From S009-33 sp041694255 (GTDB taxonomy: Bacteria; Patescibacteriota; Gracilibacteria; Absconditabacterales; Absconditicoccaceae), in assembly GCA_041694255.1 (NCBI GenBank), contig JASMTN010000017.1, forward strand, positions 1 through 64,000: DNA of 64,000 bases. The letters are read 5' to 3'. The translations under genes and the position numbers were made by a program. Shown here piece by piece: positions 44,035 to 54,686 of this stretch. Position 1 is the stretch's first letter; each line of letters starts with the position of its first letter. Below the pieces are notes generated by a model. The model was not told where the DNA came from. It saw nothing but the letters and a program-made list of their open reading frames with translations, and did no database searches.

Positions 44035-44838
44035 TTATTTATTAGAACTTAAAGCAACTTTTAACTTAACTTTTATAAGTTCTTTATATTGAATACTATA
44101 TTGAACTATAGTAAAAAATGTAGATGTAATGATATAAAATCATATACCAGCAGGCATTGTATACACAAAAATAGACATCATAGTAACCATAAATATATTC
44201 ATATATCACATCATTTTACTCATATCAGGCATTTGTGGCATTCAAGGCATATTTTTCATACCAGCTCACATAGAAGCACCTTCAGGTTTATTTAACATAG
44301 TAAGTTTTATCTGAGTGTACATAAGTATTCAAGCTATTATAGCAAGTATAACTCATGCTCCACCTCAATTTTCAAAAAGATCTACTCATAAGAAAACATG
44401 ATGTAAATTATCAAATCAAGAACTTATATAAGGAGCTAGAAAAGAGTATATATTTCCAGCTATTGCATGATCCTCAGAAAAATCCCTTATAACAAAGAAA
44501 AGTCATATAAAAATAGGCATTTGAATTAAAAGCATCTTACAGCCTTTCAAGGGATTATTTCAAGATGTTTTAAAAAGTTTCATAGTCTCTTCTCACATTT
44601 TTTGAGGGTTATCTTTATACTGCTCTTGTATTTCTTTAAGTCTTGGTTGCATATCAACCATTCACTTTTGCATACTACTTGCAGCCAATGACGGTTTAAG
44701 TAACATAAGTCTTATAATTAAAGTAAGTCATATAATAGCAAGTCATAAGTTACCTCAAAGTATTGCTAAAAGTATAACAATTATATTAAATATAGGTTTA
44801 TATATAATATTTAGTAAAATTAAACTTATTGGATTCAT
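44035..44838 (-). CDS. yidC: Membrane protein insertase YidC/Oxa1
   Basis: 267 aa, five membrane segments. NLGLAIIGLTLIIRLMLLKP carries the conserved hydrophilic-groove Arg; the cytoplasmic pair KGMVDMQPRLKEIQEQYKDN and GCKMLLIQMPIFIGLFFVIR follow, and the last helices are GGAGVILAIIAGILMYTQIK and MPAGIGFYIITSTFFTIVQY. Inserts and folds inner-membrane proteins with or without Sec. Short (Gram-positive-like) form with no large extracytoplasmic domain. dut lies 26 bp upstream. Confidence 0.95.
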
Positions 44839-44864
44839 TTAAAATATTAGATTATTAAAATAAA

Positions 44865-45365
44865 TTATTTATTTGTACTTCATAATGCTCACTCTCATCT
44901 TTCAGAGTCAGAAAGTTCATCAACTTCTTCAATTTCAATATGTGGTACATCAAGTACCATAGCTTGTGCAATTGCTTTTTTTTGTGGATATAAAGTTACA
45001 TTATCTTTTGAAAGATTATTTTCTTCTAAGAAAGCATCTAAACCATCTTCATTTTTATAAAAAACAACAGGTTTATATGTAGTATTGTTGATAGGAACAA
45101 ATATCTCTCATCTATATCAACTATCTACAACTCAAGCTCTTCTTGCAAGTCATTTTGTTCAAGTAGAACCTCTCTCACAGATATAAAATACCTTATCTTG
45201 AGGAATTTGTATAACTATTCAAGTTGGAACCATATATATTTCTCAAGGGTTTAGTAATTTATAATCTTGTTCAAATACACCATATATATCATAAGCTGCA
45301 TCTTCTTTTCTTTTTGATAACAATACAGCCTCTTTTTTAACTCTTTTTACTTTTAGGTAAGACAT
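44865..45365 (-). CDS. dut: dUTPase
   Basis: 166 aa. Motif 1 EDAAYDIYGVF, motif 2 CERGSTGTKGLARRAGVVDSGYRGEIFVP with the Asp that activates water (DSGYRGE), and motif 4 KAIAQAMV. The usual C-terminal Gly-rich arm is replaced by an acidic tail (EIEEVDELSDSERGEG), so a non-standard arm or a variant fold. Converts dUTP to dUMP and keeps uracil out of DNA. Confidence 0.9.
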
Positions 45366-45427
45366 TTAGTTTATATTTTTTAGATAAAGTAAAAACTTTT
45401 ATACATTTTCTTACTTAATTTTCAAGA

Positions 45428-48298
45428 TTATTGTTTGACCTTCCCATCTTCAAGATCTATAACTTTATCAGCAAATTGAAGGAGATTTTTATCATGCTCT
45501 ATCATAACTATAGTATCTTGCTTATTTAAAAACTTTTTAAGTATATTAAGTAATTTTTCTATATCTACAAAGTGAAGACCTACAGTAGGTTCATCTAGAA
45601 AATAGATAGTATGTCATTTATATTTTTTAAGTAGATTTTTTACAAGTTTAAGTCTTTGACTTTCTCATCATGAAAGTGTATGTGCTGGCTGTCAAAGTTT
45701 TAAATATCCTAGTCATATATCAACTAACAATTGAAGTTTTTCCTTAATATGAGGTATATCTTCAAAAAAATAAAGTGCATCTTTAATATAAAGATTAAGT
45801 ATATCAGATGCATTTTTGCCATTCCAGTACACATTTAGTATCTCTGGTCTAAACCTTTTTCCATGACAAAGCTCACATTCTACATAAGTATCTGGAAGAA
45901 ATTGTAATTCTATCTTTTTATAACCATATCACTTACATTCTTGACATGCACCTTTTGAACTATTGAAACTAAAATAAGAGTTTGTAAGTTGGTAAAGTTT
46001 TGCTTCTGTACTATTTGAAAATAAAGTTCTTATATCATCCCAAACTCATATAAAAGTTGCAGGAGTAGATCTAGGGTTTTTACCTATTGCAGATTGATCT
46101 ATATATACATAATTTTTAATATCTTCATATCATTTTATCCTATCAACTTGAAGTTTATTATCAAAAAAGTTTGTTATAGCTTGTTTTTCATAATTTGCAT
46201 ACTCTGAAGGGTCTATAAGTTGCTTACTCATGATATCCATCCAAGAATAACCTTGTTTCATAAGCATTGTTCTTATATATCATTGAACAACACTTTCTTT
46301 GTCTTTAAAAAAATTATATATTATATCATAAAGAACAGTAGTTTTTCAAGCTCACGACTGTCCTGTAATTATTGTAAATCATCATAAAGGAAGTTTAATA
46401 TCTATATCTTTAAGGTTATGTTTTTTAGCTCATTTTACTTCCAAGTACTTTTTCATAGGTTTATGCTCAAAATCAACTTTTATCTTTTTCTTTCAAGTTA
46501 CATAGTTTGAAGTTAATGTATCAGCTTTCAAAAAATCATCTACTTTTCAAGAAAAAACAACTTCTCAACCAAAATCTCAAGCTCAAGGACCTATCTCTAT
46601 AACATGATCAGCATTTTTTATAAAATCTTCATTATGCTCTACCACAATTATAGTATTTCACATCTTTTTAAGTTCTTTTATTGCTTTTATAGTTTTTAAA
46701 CTTTCTTCTGTATCAAGTCAGATAGTAGGCTCATCTAACACATAGATAATACCAGAAAGTTTATTTCAAAGTTGTTTGGCAAGTCTAAGTCTTTGTATCT
46801 CTCATCATGAAAGAGTTGAAACTCACCTTATCAAACTCAAATAACCAAGTCAAAGGTCATCAACTGTTTTAAGTCTATCCAAAAGTGGATTAAGTATCCT
46901 ATTTTTAAGTTCTTGCTTTGTTTTATCAAGTTTTATCTTTTTAAGCTGTTTTAAAAGTTCACTTATAGGCAAAGTTTGAAAATAAGATATATCATTATAC
47001 TCTTGAGTTTTTAATTTTACAGAAAGTGCAAATTTATTAAGTTTTTTACCTTCACACTTAGGACAAACTCAAAAATCTATCATAGCTTGAAAATCCCTTG
47101 TAAGCATTCATTTTTCATATTGTTCTTTAATTATCTGTTCTATACCCTCATAATATAAACTTATAAACTTTCATCACATATTTAACCTTAAAAGCTCATT
47201 ATCTCAGTTTATAATTATATCTTTTATATCATCATCTAAGTTTTTCCATTTTACATCAAGATTAAAATCATATCACATAGACAGTTTTTTAAGTATCTTT
47301 TGTCATATATTTGAATCTCTCCAAGGTAAGATAGCATTTTTTATAGGTTGATTTTCATCTATCATCTTTTCAAGATCTACTTGTAGAGTCTCTCAAGTTC
47401 ATTTACAATTCTCACAAGCTCACTCTGCTCTATTTGGACTAAAGTGTGCAGGAGTATATTCTGGAAAGTGAATATTACATCTACTACAATATGAGTATAT
47501 AGTATAAGAATTAAGTTCTATATCTTCTTGTATATCTTCTTGTATATCTTCTGTATATTCTCATATATATATCTTATCATGCAAAGAAAACATCTTTATA
47601 AGGTCTTCTTGCAATCTATACTTATTATCTTTATTGATAGTTATCTTATCATAGATTCCATATACTTCAACTGGTAGATTTTGTTTATTAAAAGAAGGTT
47701 CTTCAAGATAAAAATAAACTGAATTAAAATCTTTTCATTTAACTAAAAATTGTGTAAATCATATTCATTTATCTACCTTTTTTTGATTTGCTCTAAAGTA
47801 TTGTTTTATCTTCTTATCTTCTTTAAAAGTTTTATTATCAGATAATAACCATATTTTTTTTCAATCATACTCTTTTATTATCTCATCCATAAGCTGATCT
47901 ATAGTTTTTGATTTTATATTATCTCAACAACTATAACAAAAAATCTCTCAAAGTTTAGAAAAAGCAAGTCTAAGATAATCATCAGCTTCTGTCATTGTTC
48001 ATACACTAGACCTTTTATTTCATCATTTTTTATTTTGCTCTATGGCGATAGCTGGAGAAAGTCACTCACTATGGTCTATCTGTGGTCTATCTCAAAGACT
48101 AAAAAAACCTCTTAAGTAAGTTGATAAACTTTCTATATACCTAAACTGTCATTCTTTATATATAGTACCAAAAGCAAGTGTAGATTTTCAAGAACCTGAA
48201 ACTCCTGATATAACAGTTATCTTATTTTTAGGTATATTTACATCTATATTTTTAAGATTATGTGTTTTTACTCATTGAAGTTTTATGCTGTCTTTCAT
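45428..48298 (-). CDS. uvrA: Excinuclease ABC subunit A
   Basis: 956 aa, full length. The N-terminus KLQGVKTHNLKNIDVNIPKN leads into Walker A SGVSGSGKSTLA; the second ATPase repeats the pattern (GVSGSGKSTL type), and LKLGQPAHTLSGGESQRLKL is the ABC signature of the C-terminal domain. Zinc-finger Cys pairs lie between. Ends DLEDGKVKQ. Finds damaged DNA with UvrB. Preceded by an unusual G-rich stretch and a divergent AT-rich leader. Confidence 0.95.
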
Positions 48299-48644
48299 AT
48301 ATTTTATTATAGTTTTAAATATTATATTATATATTTTTTAGTGTAAGAAAATCAAGGGGAAGGGAGGGGAAAATCTTAAATGGAATATAAATTTTTCACA
48401 ATAAACCAAACAACTATAAAAGTATAGTTCTTTTATGTTCCGATATTATTATATCATCTTTTATAATAAAAATAAAAATCAAGATAAAAAAGCCCTACTG
48501 TAGAGTAGGGCTTTAAATACATTAATGTAACTTTTACAAACAAAATCACTCATAACAGTTTTAAATATTAGAAAATATTTTTTATTTTACTTGACTCTTT
48601 AATTTAGAAAAACTGTCTAATTTAAATCGCATAAGCTTTTATAC
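48299..48644. other. Gap between uvrA and the pilin gene, with terminator and G-tracts
   Basis: 346 bp without a gene. Contains the uvrA leader, an isolated purine tract with three G runs (GGGGAAGGGAGGGG at 48356-48369), a weak inverted repeat GATAT/ATATC and the terminator at 48485-48514. The remaining 130 bp before the pilin stop are plain AT-rich DNA. Confidence 0.6.
48485..48514 (-). terminator. Strong rho-independent terminator after the pilin-adhesin gene
   Basis: Perfect 11-bp stem AAAGCCCTACT/AGTAGGGCTTT with a 4-base GTAG loop, then six T on the minus strand. Confidence 0.92.
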
Positions 48645-50411
48645 TTAACGAACAAAGGTCCACGTAGTTGTTCATCCACTAGATCAGTTATAACCATTTC
48701 TATGCCGTCCTCATACTGTTTCATCATCACGAGCAGGGTCTCCATGTCCCTCTATCATAGAAGCTTTAGTAGCAACTCATGTATCTTTATTCCATGCATA
48801 AGTTCAATATGAAGGGTTGTCATAATTCCGTCCATTTATTCACCGAGTCCGAGTATCTTTTGCAGAGGAACCCTTGTAAGAAGAGTTTGTTTGCCGTGAC
48901 CCTGAACCTGGTTTTCTGTATTTTGTTGCATCTGTTCCTGGATAATATGTATATTCCTTAACTAAACCAGCAAAGATTGCATGATAATTTAATTCATTCA
49001 ACATATAAAATTCAGCATTTTGATATGTTTTGCCATTTGCATGGTAAATTGACCTTATTTTTTCATCACTTAGTCCTGCACTATTACTTTGAGTTATACT
49101 AATTAAATCACCACATCAATCACCTGATTTTTCATGAACACATCACATTTGTTGCTTTATATTTACTCTTTGCAAAGTCCACCCACCTCAATCAGTCGTC
49201 ATGTCACAATATACTTTAAATGCTGGATCTGTGTCTGGTTTTATCCAATATACTCAGTCTCAAATAGCTCAATCATATACATATCAACTTGGTGTTGTAT
49301 TTTTATATTCATTACATGATTTTGCATAAGTTCCATCTGCCCATTTTCTTCAATTTGTATCATCTCATATTATTCATGCTTCACAATTTCAATTATTATT
49401 ATAATATCAAGTATTACAACTAGCACTTTCACTTCCATAATTTAGGTTTCAATCATTACAACTTGCTTTTATAGTTGCTGTTCATCATGTTATTGTTTTT
49501 GTTCATTCTCATTCTTTTCCATGTCATATATATGGGATATTATATCAACTATGACTTGTACTAGCACAATCATCATATACTTTTACACTATCTGTTCTAT
49601 CTATCTCTTCTTGCAATTCTGTTTCATCCATTTCTTTTACTTTTTCATATGTTGGTTCATTAAAATTTTCATATGCTCATGTTAGAACTTGTGCTATCTG
49701 TGTTATATCTTCTCATGTTCATATTTTCCATGTTATATAATTTGTTAATGTTGTTCAGTTTGTTTTATTTTTATATTCTTTATTATAGTTTGTTCATTTG
49801 TTTGTTACAAAGTATATCTTTTCTCAACTTGAAAATCATGTTATATATTTTGTTGGATCATCTACTATCAAACTTGGTACTGGATATATTTTTTTATTTG
49901 CTCATGCTCATTTTATTATAAACTTATCATTATAGTTTCATCTTACTATTGATTTATAAGTATTTGTATATACTTCATTCAAGTAAGGATTGTATGCTGT
50001 TGCACTATCTGTTGTTATTGATCATATATTATACTTTTTTTGATCTGTTGTTACAGAGTATGTATACAATTTGTTTTCTGCATTTGGATCTTCTGGTGTT
50101 TTTGTCAGGCTATCTATATTTGATATAGCTACCTCTCATAGTTTCCCTTGATACCATAAAGCTTCATTATCTCATGTTATAGTTACTGGATTATCTGGCA
50201 TTGGATATTTTACATTTTCTATATAACTTATTTCCATAGATTTTTCTATAGTATTCATATCTGCTATTACTCTTGTATCTTTAGATTTTCCCATCCATTT
50301 TGTAAGCATCATCCCAGCACTCACTGCAAGTATTGCTACTATTGCTATAACTACAATAAGTTACACTAGTGTAAAACCTTTTTTATTCCATAATCTTTTT
50401 AGAAGTTTCAT
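48645..50411 (-). pseudogene. Large type IV pilin with fibrinogen-like domain, TAA at Glu5
   Basis: 588 codons with one internal stop. The start MKLLKRLWNKKGFTLV is followed by TAA at codon 17 and then LIVVIAIVAILAVSAG. The prepilin motif is GFTLVE, so the stop replaces exactly the invariant Glu5 (GAA to TAA needs one base). The rest is open and dense: a pilin shaft with repeated YNKEYKNKTNGTTLTNYITW-like units, then a fibrinogen C-terminal (FReD) domain near residues 400-588 with VYCDMTTDGGGWTLQ and Cys pairs. Likely a surface adhesin on a pilus. The gene ends in a CGG-rich part. Either a real mutation, a base error, or a stop read through. Confidence 0.75.
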
Positions 50412-50878
50412 TTTTTATTTATAATAGTATAAATATATATTCCTGTATTATATAGTTTTGTTTATTTTGTTTCAAGGGAAATTTTATTTACAGATTGCAA
50501 TAATTTCTATATAAACTAAAAATTTCTTAGGTAGTTTGCTAACTTCCATAGCATTTATTTCAGGTTTATATTCAAAGTATTTTACATATACTTTGTTTAC
50601 CTTTTGAAAATATAAAAAATAATCTATTTTTCTTTACTAGAATTATTTTTCCACAATACCTTAGCAAAGTGAGATTTGTTTATAGCATCCATTATTGTTA
50701 CTACTCAAGTATACTTTCATTTTTTTTGCATTTTTATTTTTAGTTAATTTTTTTAAAAAATAATCAAGTAATTATATTATAAAATTAATTTAAACAATGT
50801 CAATATATGGTTTTATTTATTGAATTAATTTTTAAAATAATTAGTATAAGTAAAAATTTAATTCATATTTTTAAAAAA
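50412..50878. other. Gap upstream of the pilin-adhesin gene, containing a possible broken small gene
   Basis: 467 bp. The only coding-like signal is the frameshifted small frame at 50484-50731 (listed separately). The remainder is AT-rich and must hold the divergent promoters for the pilin (minus) and murA (plus). Confidence 0.5.
50484..50731 (-). pseudogene. Possible small frameshifted gene
   Basis: Starting ATG at 50731, frame 0 gives KYTGVVTIMDAINKSHFAKV and then ends TAG after 35 codons; a shift of two bases continues as NKVYVKYFEYKPEINAMEVS to TAA, about 82 codons in total. The two halves read like one small protein, with no match I recognise. Could be chance open frames in AT-rich DNA. 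Confidence 0.3.
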
Positions 50879-52096
50879 ATGTTTAAAGTAAGTAAATCAA
50901 GCTGATTATCTTGAAAAATACAACTTTCAGCAAGTAAAAATGCAGCATTGCCAATATTAGCAGCAAATTTCATGGTTGATAATAAAGTATTATTAGAAAA
51001 TTTACCAGACATTATTGATGTTAATATACTTAAAGAAATATGAGAAACATACCTCCAAAAATGAACTCTTGTATCACCACTTACAGAAAAAATTAGAAGT
51101 TCCATACTTTTAATCCCAGTTTGATTATATAAGTTTTGAAAAATAGATTTTAGTAACTGTGGTTGATGTAGTCTATGAAAAAGACCACTTGATATATTTG
51201 ATAATGCTTTTGAACAAGCTTGAGTTAATGTTATACAAAAAACAGATAGAAAAACATTTAAAGTAAAATGAAAGCCAAATAAAAAAATAGTTTTAAATAG
51301 CTTTTCAGTGACAGCAACTGAAGGTTTGGTTACTTACTTAGCTTTTTTAGATAAAATAGATTATGAAATAGAAATAGCAAATATAGCTATAGAACCTCAT
51401 GTTATAGATTTAATAAACTTTTTAAAACAGCTTTGAGCAAATATAAGGCTTGATTATGATCATAGATTATACATAAAACCTTCAAAGATAGATATTAAAA
51501 ATTATACTTATAACATAGTTTCTGATTATATAGAAGCAGGTACTTTCTTTGGACTTTGAGCTATTGTAGATGATAGTGAGATATTAATTGAAAATATAAA
51601 CCCTCAACATCTTGAAAGTATGTTTACTATAGCAGATAAAATCTGAATAAATTATGAATATTGAAACAACTATATAAAAGTAAATTCTTTTAATAAAGAA
51701 AACTATACAAATACAAATATACAAACTATGATATATCCTTGATTTCCTACAGATTTACAAAGTATATTTTGAACACTTCTAACACAAGTAAATTGAATAA
51801 GTAGAATACATGAAGTACTTTTTGAATGAAGATTTTGATATTTTACAGAACTTGAAAATATGTGAGCACATGTAGAAGTACTTAATCCTCATGAAGTACT
51901 TATTATAGGATGAAAAAAATTTGAATGAACTTATGTTAATACTAAAGATCTAAGAGCATGAGCTTGACTTATACTTGCCTGATGTGTTGCAGATTGAGAA
52001 ACTCATATTGCAAATGAACATATTATAAAAAGATGATATGAAAATATTATAGAAAAATTAAAACAAATTTGAGTAAATATAAAAGAAGAAAAATAA
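50879..52096 (+). CDS. murA: UDP-N-acetylglucosamine 1-carboxyvinyltransferase
   Basis: 405 aa. KIQLSASKNAALPILAANFM (residue 13 on, family motif with Lys22-Asn23-type residues), the loop CGGCSLGKRPLDIF with the PEP-binding catalytic Cys, SVTATEGLVTYLAF, and FPTDLQSIFGTLLTQVNG. Transfers enolpyruvate from PEP to UDP-GlcNAc, the first step of peptidoglycan synthesis. Together with mraY shows an active wall pathway. Slightly shorter than E. coli MurA (419). Confidence 0.95.
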
Positions 52097-52264
52097 AAAT
52101 TTAATCTTTGGGTTTTAATAATAGTAATTATTATAAATCTTCAAAAGAATAATTTTCTTAACAGTTTTTAGTCTGCGGGGAATTTCCTTAACTTTTTGAA
52201 GAATCAAAACCATAACTAAAAGCTTAAAAATTATAAAATATCAGATTTATAATATACTCTTTTA
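52097..52264. other. Gap between murA and priA-like gene, before the heptamer array
   Basis: AT-rich, no gene seen; contains one GC-richer spot (GTCTGCGGGGAATTTCC near 52173). It leads into the ACTTGNN array. Confidence 0.4.
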
Positions 52265-52330
52265 ACTTGCTACTTAAAACTTGCAACTTGTTACTTACAA
52301 CTTGTAACTTGCTACTTGAAACTTGCAACT
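52265..52330 (+). repeat. Heptanucleotide tandem array (ACTTGNN)9
   Basis: Nine units of seven bases followed by ACT: ACTTGCT, ACTTAAA, ACTTGCA, ACTTGTT, ACTTACA, ACTTGTA, ACTTGCT, ACTTGAA, ACTTGCA. ACTTG or ACTTA is fixed, the last two bases vary. It is the longest of several such arrays in this window. Confidence 0.95.
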
Positions 52331-52331
52331 A

Positions 52332-53363
52332 TTATATAATATTATTTGGCAACCAATCTATCTGAAATCATTTTTCTTTAATTTTCAATCTTTCAACAGC
52401 AAGGTCTAAAAAACTTTTAATATTTTCTCACTTTAAAACTATATTATAATGATACTTTCAAAATTTTTTATAAACTAGTTGAGGTGTTGGAAAGGTAGTT
52501 ATATCAAAGTTTTGATTTTGTATCAAGTATTTTAACTCACTTTCAAGTTTTGATATTTTTCTATACAATCTCTCTTCTATTTGAGATTTGTACATTATAA
52601 TAGCAATTTGAGAATATGGAGGATAATTTAAATTTTTTCTATATTCAAGTTCTTTATTCCAAAATTTTTTTAAATCAAGTTTTAATATATTTTCATATAC
52701 ATAATGTTCTTGATTAAAAGTTTGTATTATAAAGTTTGAAGTACTATATTTTTTAATAAATTCATATAAAAACAAAAAATGCTTTTCTCAAACATTAAAA
52801 TCTGGTATAGAAAGTCAACCATCAGCATTAAAAAAAATCACAAGATCTGGTTTAAAATATTTACTTTCACTTGATAATATAGAAGTTGATACTACATATT
52901 TTTCATTTTCTAAACTTAATTTATTCTTTTCTATCTTAGATTTAGAGTTTATATCAGTATTTTCTATAACTTTTGATTTTATATTGTACATATCTTGTAA
53001 AAATCAAGCAAGTTTATAAGTTCATATTCAAGATTCTTTTATATTGGTTCATCAGCAACTATTACATACTCATTCATTTTCATATATAGTTTTACATATA
53101 GGACACATATTTACAAACTGGTTATTATTCACATATTTTGCAATTGGTATATCACAATTTCTACATTTAGGAATATTACCACAATCTTCACATATACTAG
53201 AAGAAGAATATCACTTTCTATTTGCAACAAAAAGTATCTTTTTTCAAAGTTTTATATATTTTTTGATACTTTTATCAGTTAACACTCAAAACAGCTTGTT
53301 TTTTTCAGAAAGTAGATCAACAAGAGCTATTTTTTTATTTTCTATGTCTGAAAGTTTATACAT
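52332..53363 (-). CDS. PriA-like protein without the helicase N-terminus
   Basis: 343 aa. Matches the C-terminal half of primosomal helicase PriA: the zinc-binding block CEDCGNIPKCRNCD, MCPICK and CNSCGG, then GIGTYKLAGFLQDMY and RKNLNYPPYSQIAIIMY. The DNA-binding and Walker A/DEAH domains of about 400 residues are missing and no trace lies upstream; the frame begins with MYKLSDIENKKI. This short form could bind forks without unwinding them, or serve as a loader only. Flanked on both sides by heptamer repeats. Confidence 0.75.
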
Positions 53364-53376
53364 AATAGTTTAAAAG

Positions 53377-53474
53377 TTGAAAGTTTAAAGTAGCAAGTTA
53401 ATAGTAACAATCTACAAGATAATAGTTTAAATTTTTAAATAGAAACTTATATTACTTGTTACTTGCAACTTGTA
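53377..53474. repeat. Dispersed ACTTGNN element (inverted arms) between priA-like and pilC
   Basis: Left arm carries the motif in reverse (AGTAGCAAGTTA), right arm forward as ACTTGTT, ACTTGCA, ACTTGTA (53454-53474). The centre is AGTTTAAATTTTTAAAT. Arms point toward each other as in a small inverted-repeat element. Confidence 0.7.
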
Positions 53475-53481
53475 TCTGTTA

Positions 53482-54579
53482 TTATGAAAGACTTCATATA
53501 AGATCAGCCATAGGTAAAAAGATACTTGCAACGATTGTTCATATAATACCAGCAACAAAAACCATCAATAAAGGCTCTATCATTTTAGTAAGTCATTCAA
53601 TTTTTGTATCAACTTCGTTTCTATAAAAATTAGCCATTTTATCCAAAACTTCTCATACATTACCAGTTTTTTCTCATATTCATATAATTTGTATAAGTAT
53701 AGGATTAAATAACCAACTACCTTCAAAAGAATCTGTCATTTCCAATCAAACCTCTAAATCTTTTTTAACATCAATAATTTTCTTTTTATAATGATAATTA
53801 GAAAATATATTTGAAATTTGATTTAATGACTCAAGAGGTGAAATTCAAGCATTATAAAAATCTCATAACAGTTTAGAAAATCTATACCGATAAAACGTTT
53901 TGGTAATAGGTCATATAACAGGGGCTTTTAAAATATATTTATCTACAACAATTTTAAATGGAAGGAATGAATTATAAAATATTCATAACAAAATAGGTAT
54001 ACCAAACAATAAAGAAAATACAACCATATAACTTTCCTGCAAATAATTTGAAGCATTTATTACAAACTGAGTTATTCAAGGAAGATCAAGTTCAGGTGGA
54101 AATATTGTAACTATTGTTGGAATAACTTTCCATAAAAGTATAACAACAGCAAATATAGATATTAATATAACAACAGAAGGATACATCATAGCTGATTTTA
54201 CTTTACCTTTAATTGCCTGAAACTTTTCAAGTTCTATAGACATACTTTCAAGTGTTTCTGGAAGTTTTCATATTTGTTCAGCTGATTTTATAAGCTCTAT
54301 CTCAGAGGTTGTGAAAAAATCACTATATTTAGATAAGGCATCTGAAAATCATACTCACTCATTTATTTGTTCTATAGTATCTTTAAGTATTTTTTTTACT
54401 CAAGGATGAGTTTCTGCCTTTTCAATACTTTGTAAAGAATCCCTTATTCATAATCATGCATTTTGAGTTGCAGCTAAAAGCCTAAATAAAACAACCTTAT
54501 TATTTGCATTTGGTTTATTAATCTGCATATAAACCTTTTCAAGTGTTCATTGTTTTTTACTTCATCAAACTATAGCCAT
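53482..54579 (-). CDS. pilC: Type IV pilus inner-membrane platform protein PilC/GspF
   Basis: 365 aa. Two homologous GspF domains with three membrane segments: MMYPSVVILISIFAVVILLW, YMVVFSLLFGIPILLGIFYN and the last IEPLLMVFVAGIIGTIVASI FL region. Family markers: RLLAATQNAGLGIRDSLQSI, LIKSAEQIGKLPETLE and IWEKTGNVGEVLDKMANFY. It sits in the membrane and links the pilus ATPase to pilin assembly; a prepilin gene is 3 kb away. No PilB/PilT gene lies in the window. Confidence 0.92.
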
Positions 54580-54588
54580 AATATAATA

Positions 54589-54682
54589 GTTACAAGTTAA
54601 AAGTAGCAAATAGCAAGTTGTTAGTTTATATAGAAAGTTTAAATTATATAATTTTCTTGTAACTTTCTACTTGAATCTTGCT
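54589..54682. repeat. Dispersed ACTTGNN element between pilC and ftsK
   Basis: Reverse-oriented heptamers (read on the minus strand as ACTTGCT, ATTTGCT, ACTTTTA, ACTTGTA) at 54589-54620 and forward units ACTTTCT, ACTTGAA, TCTTGCT at 54662-54682, ending a few bases before the ftsK stop. Same architecture as 53377-53474. Confidence 0.7.
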
Positions 54683-54686
54683 AGGA

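Noticed and set aside
52265..52330. CRISPR array
   Set aside because: Seven-base tandem units without spacers and no cas gene; a simple tandem repeat.
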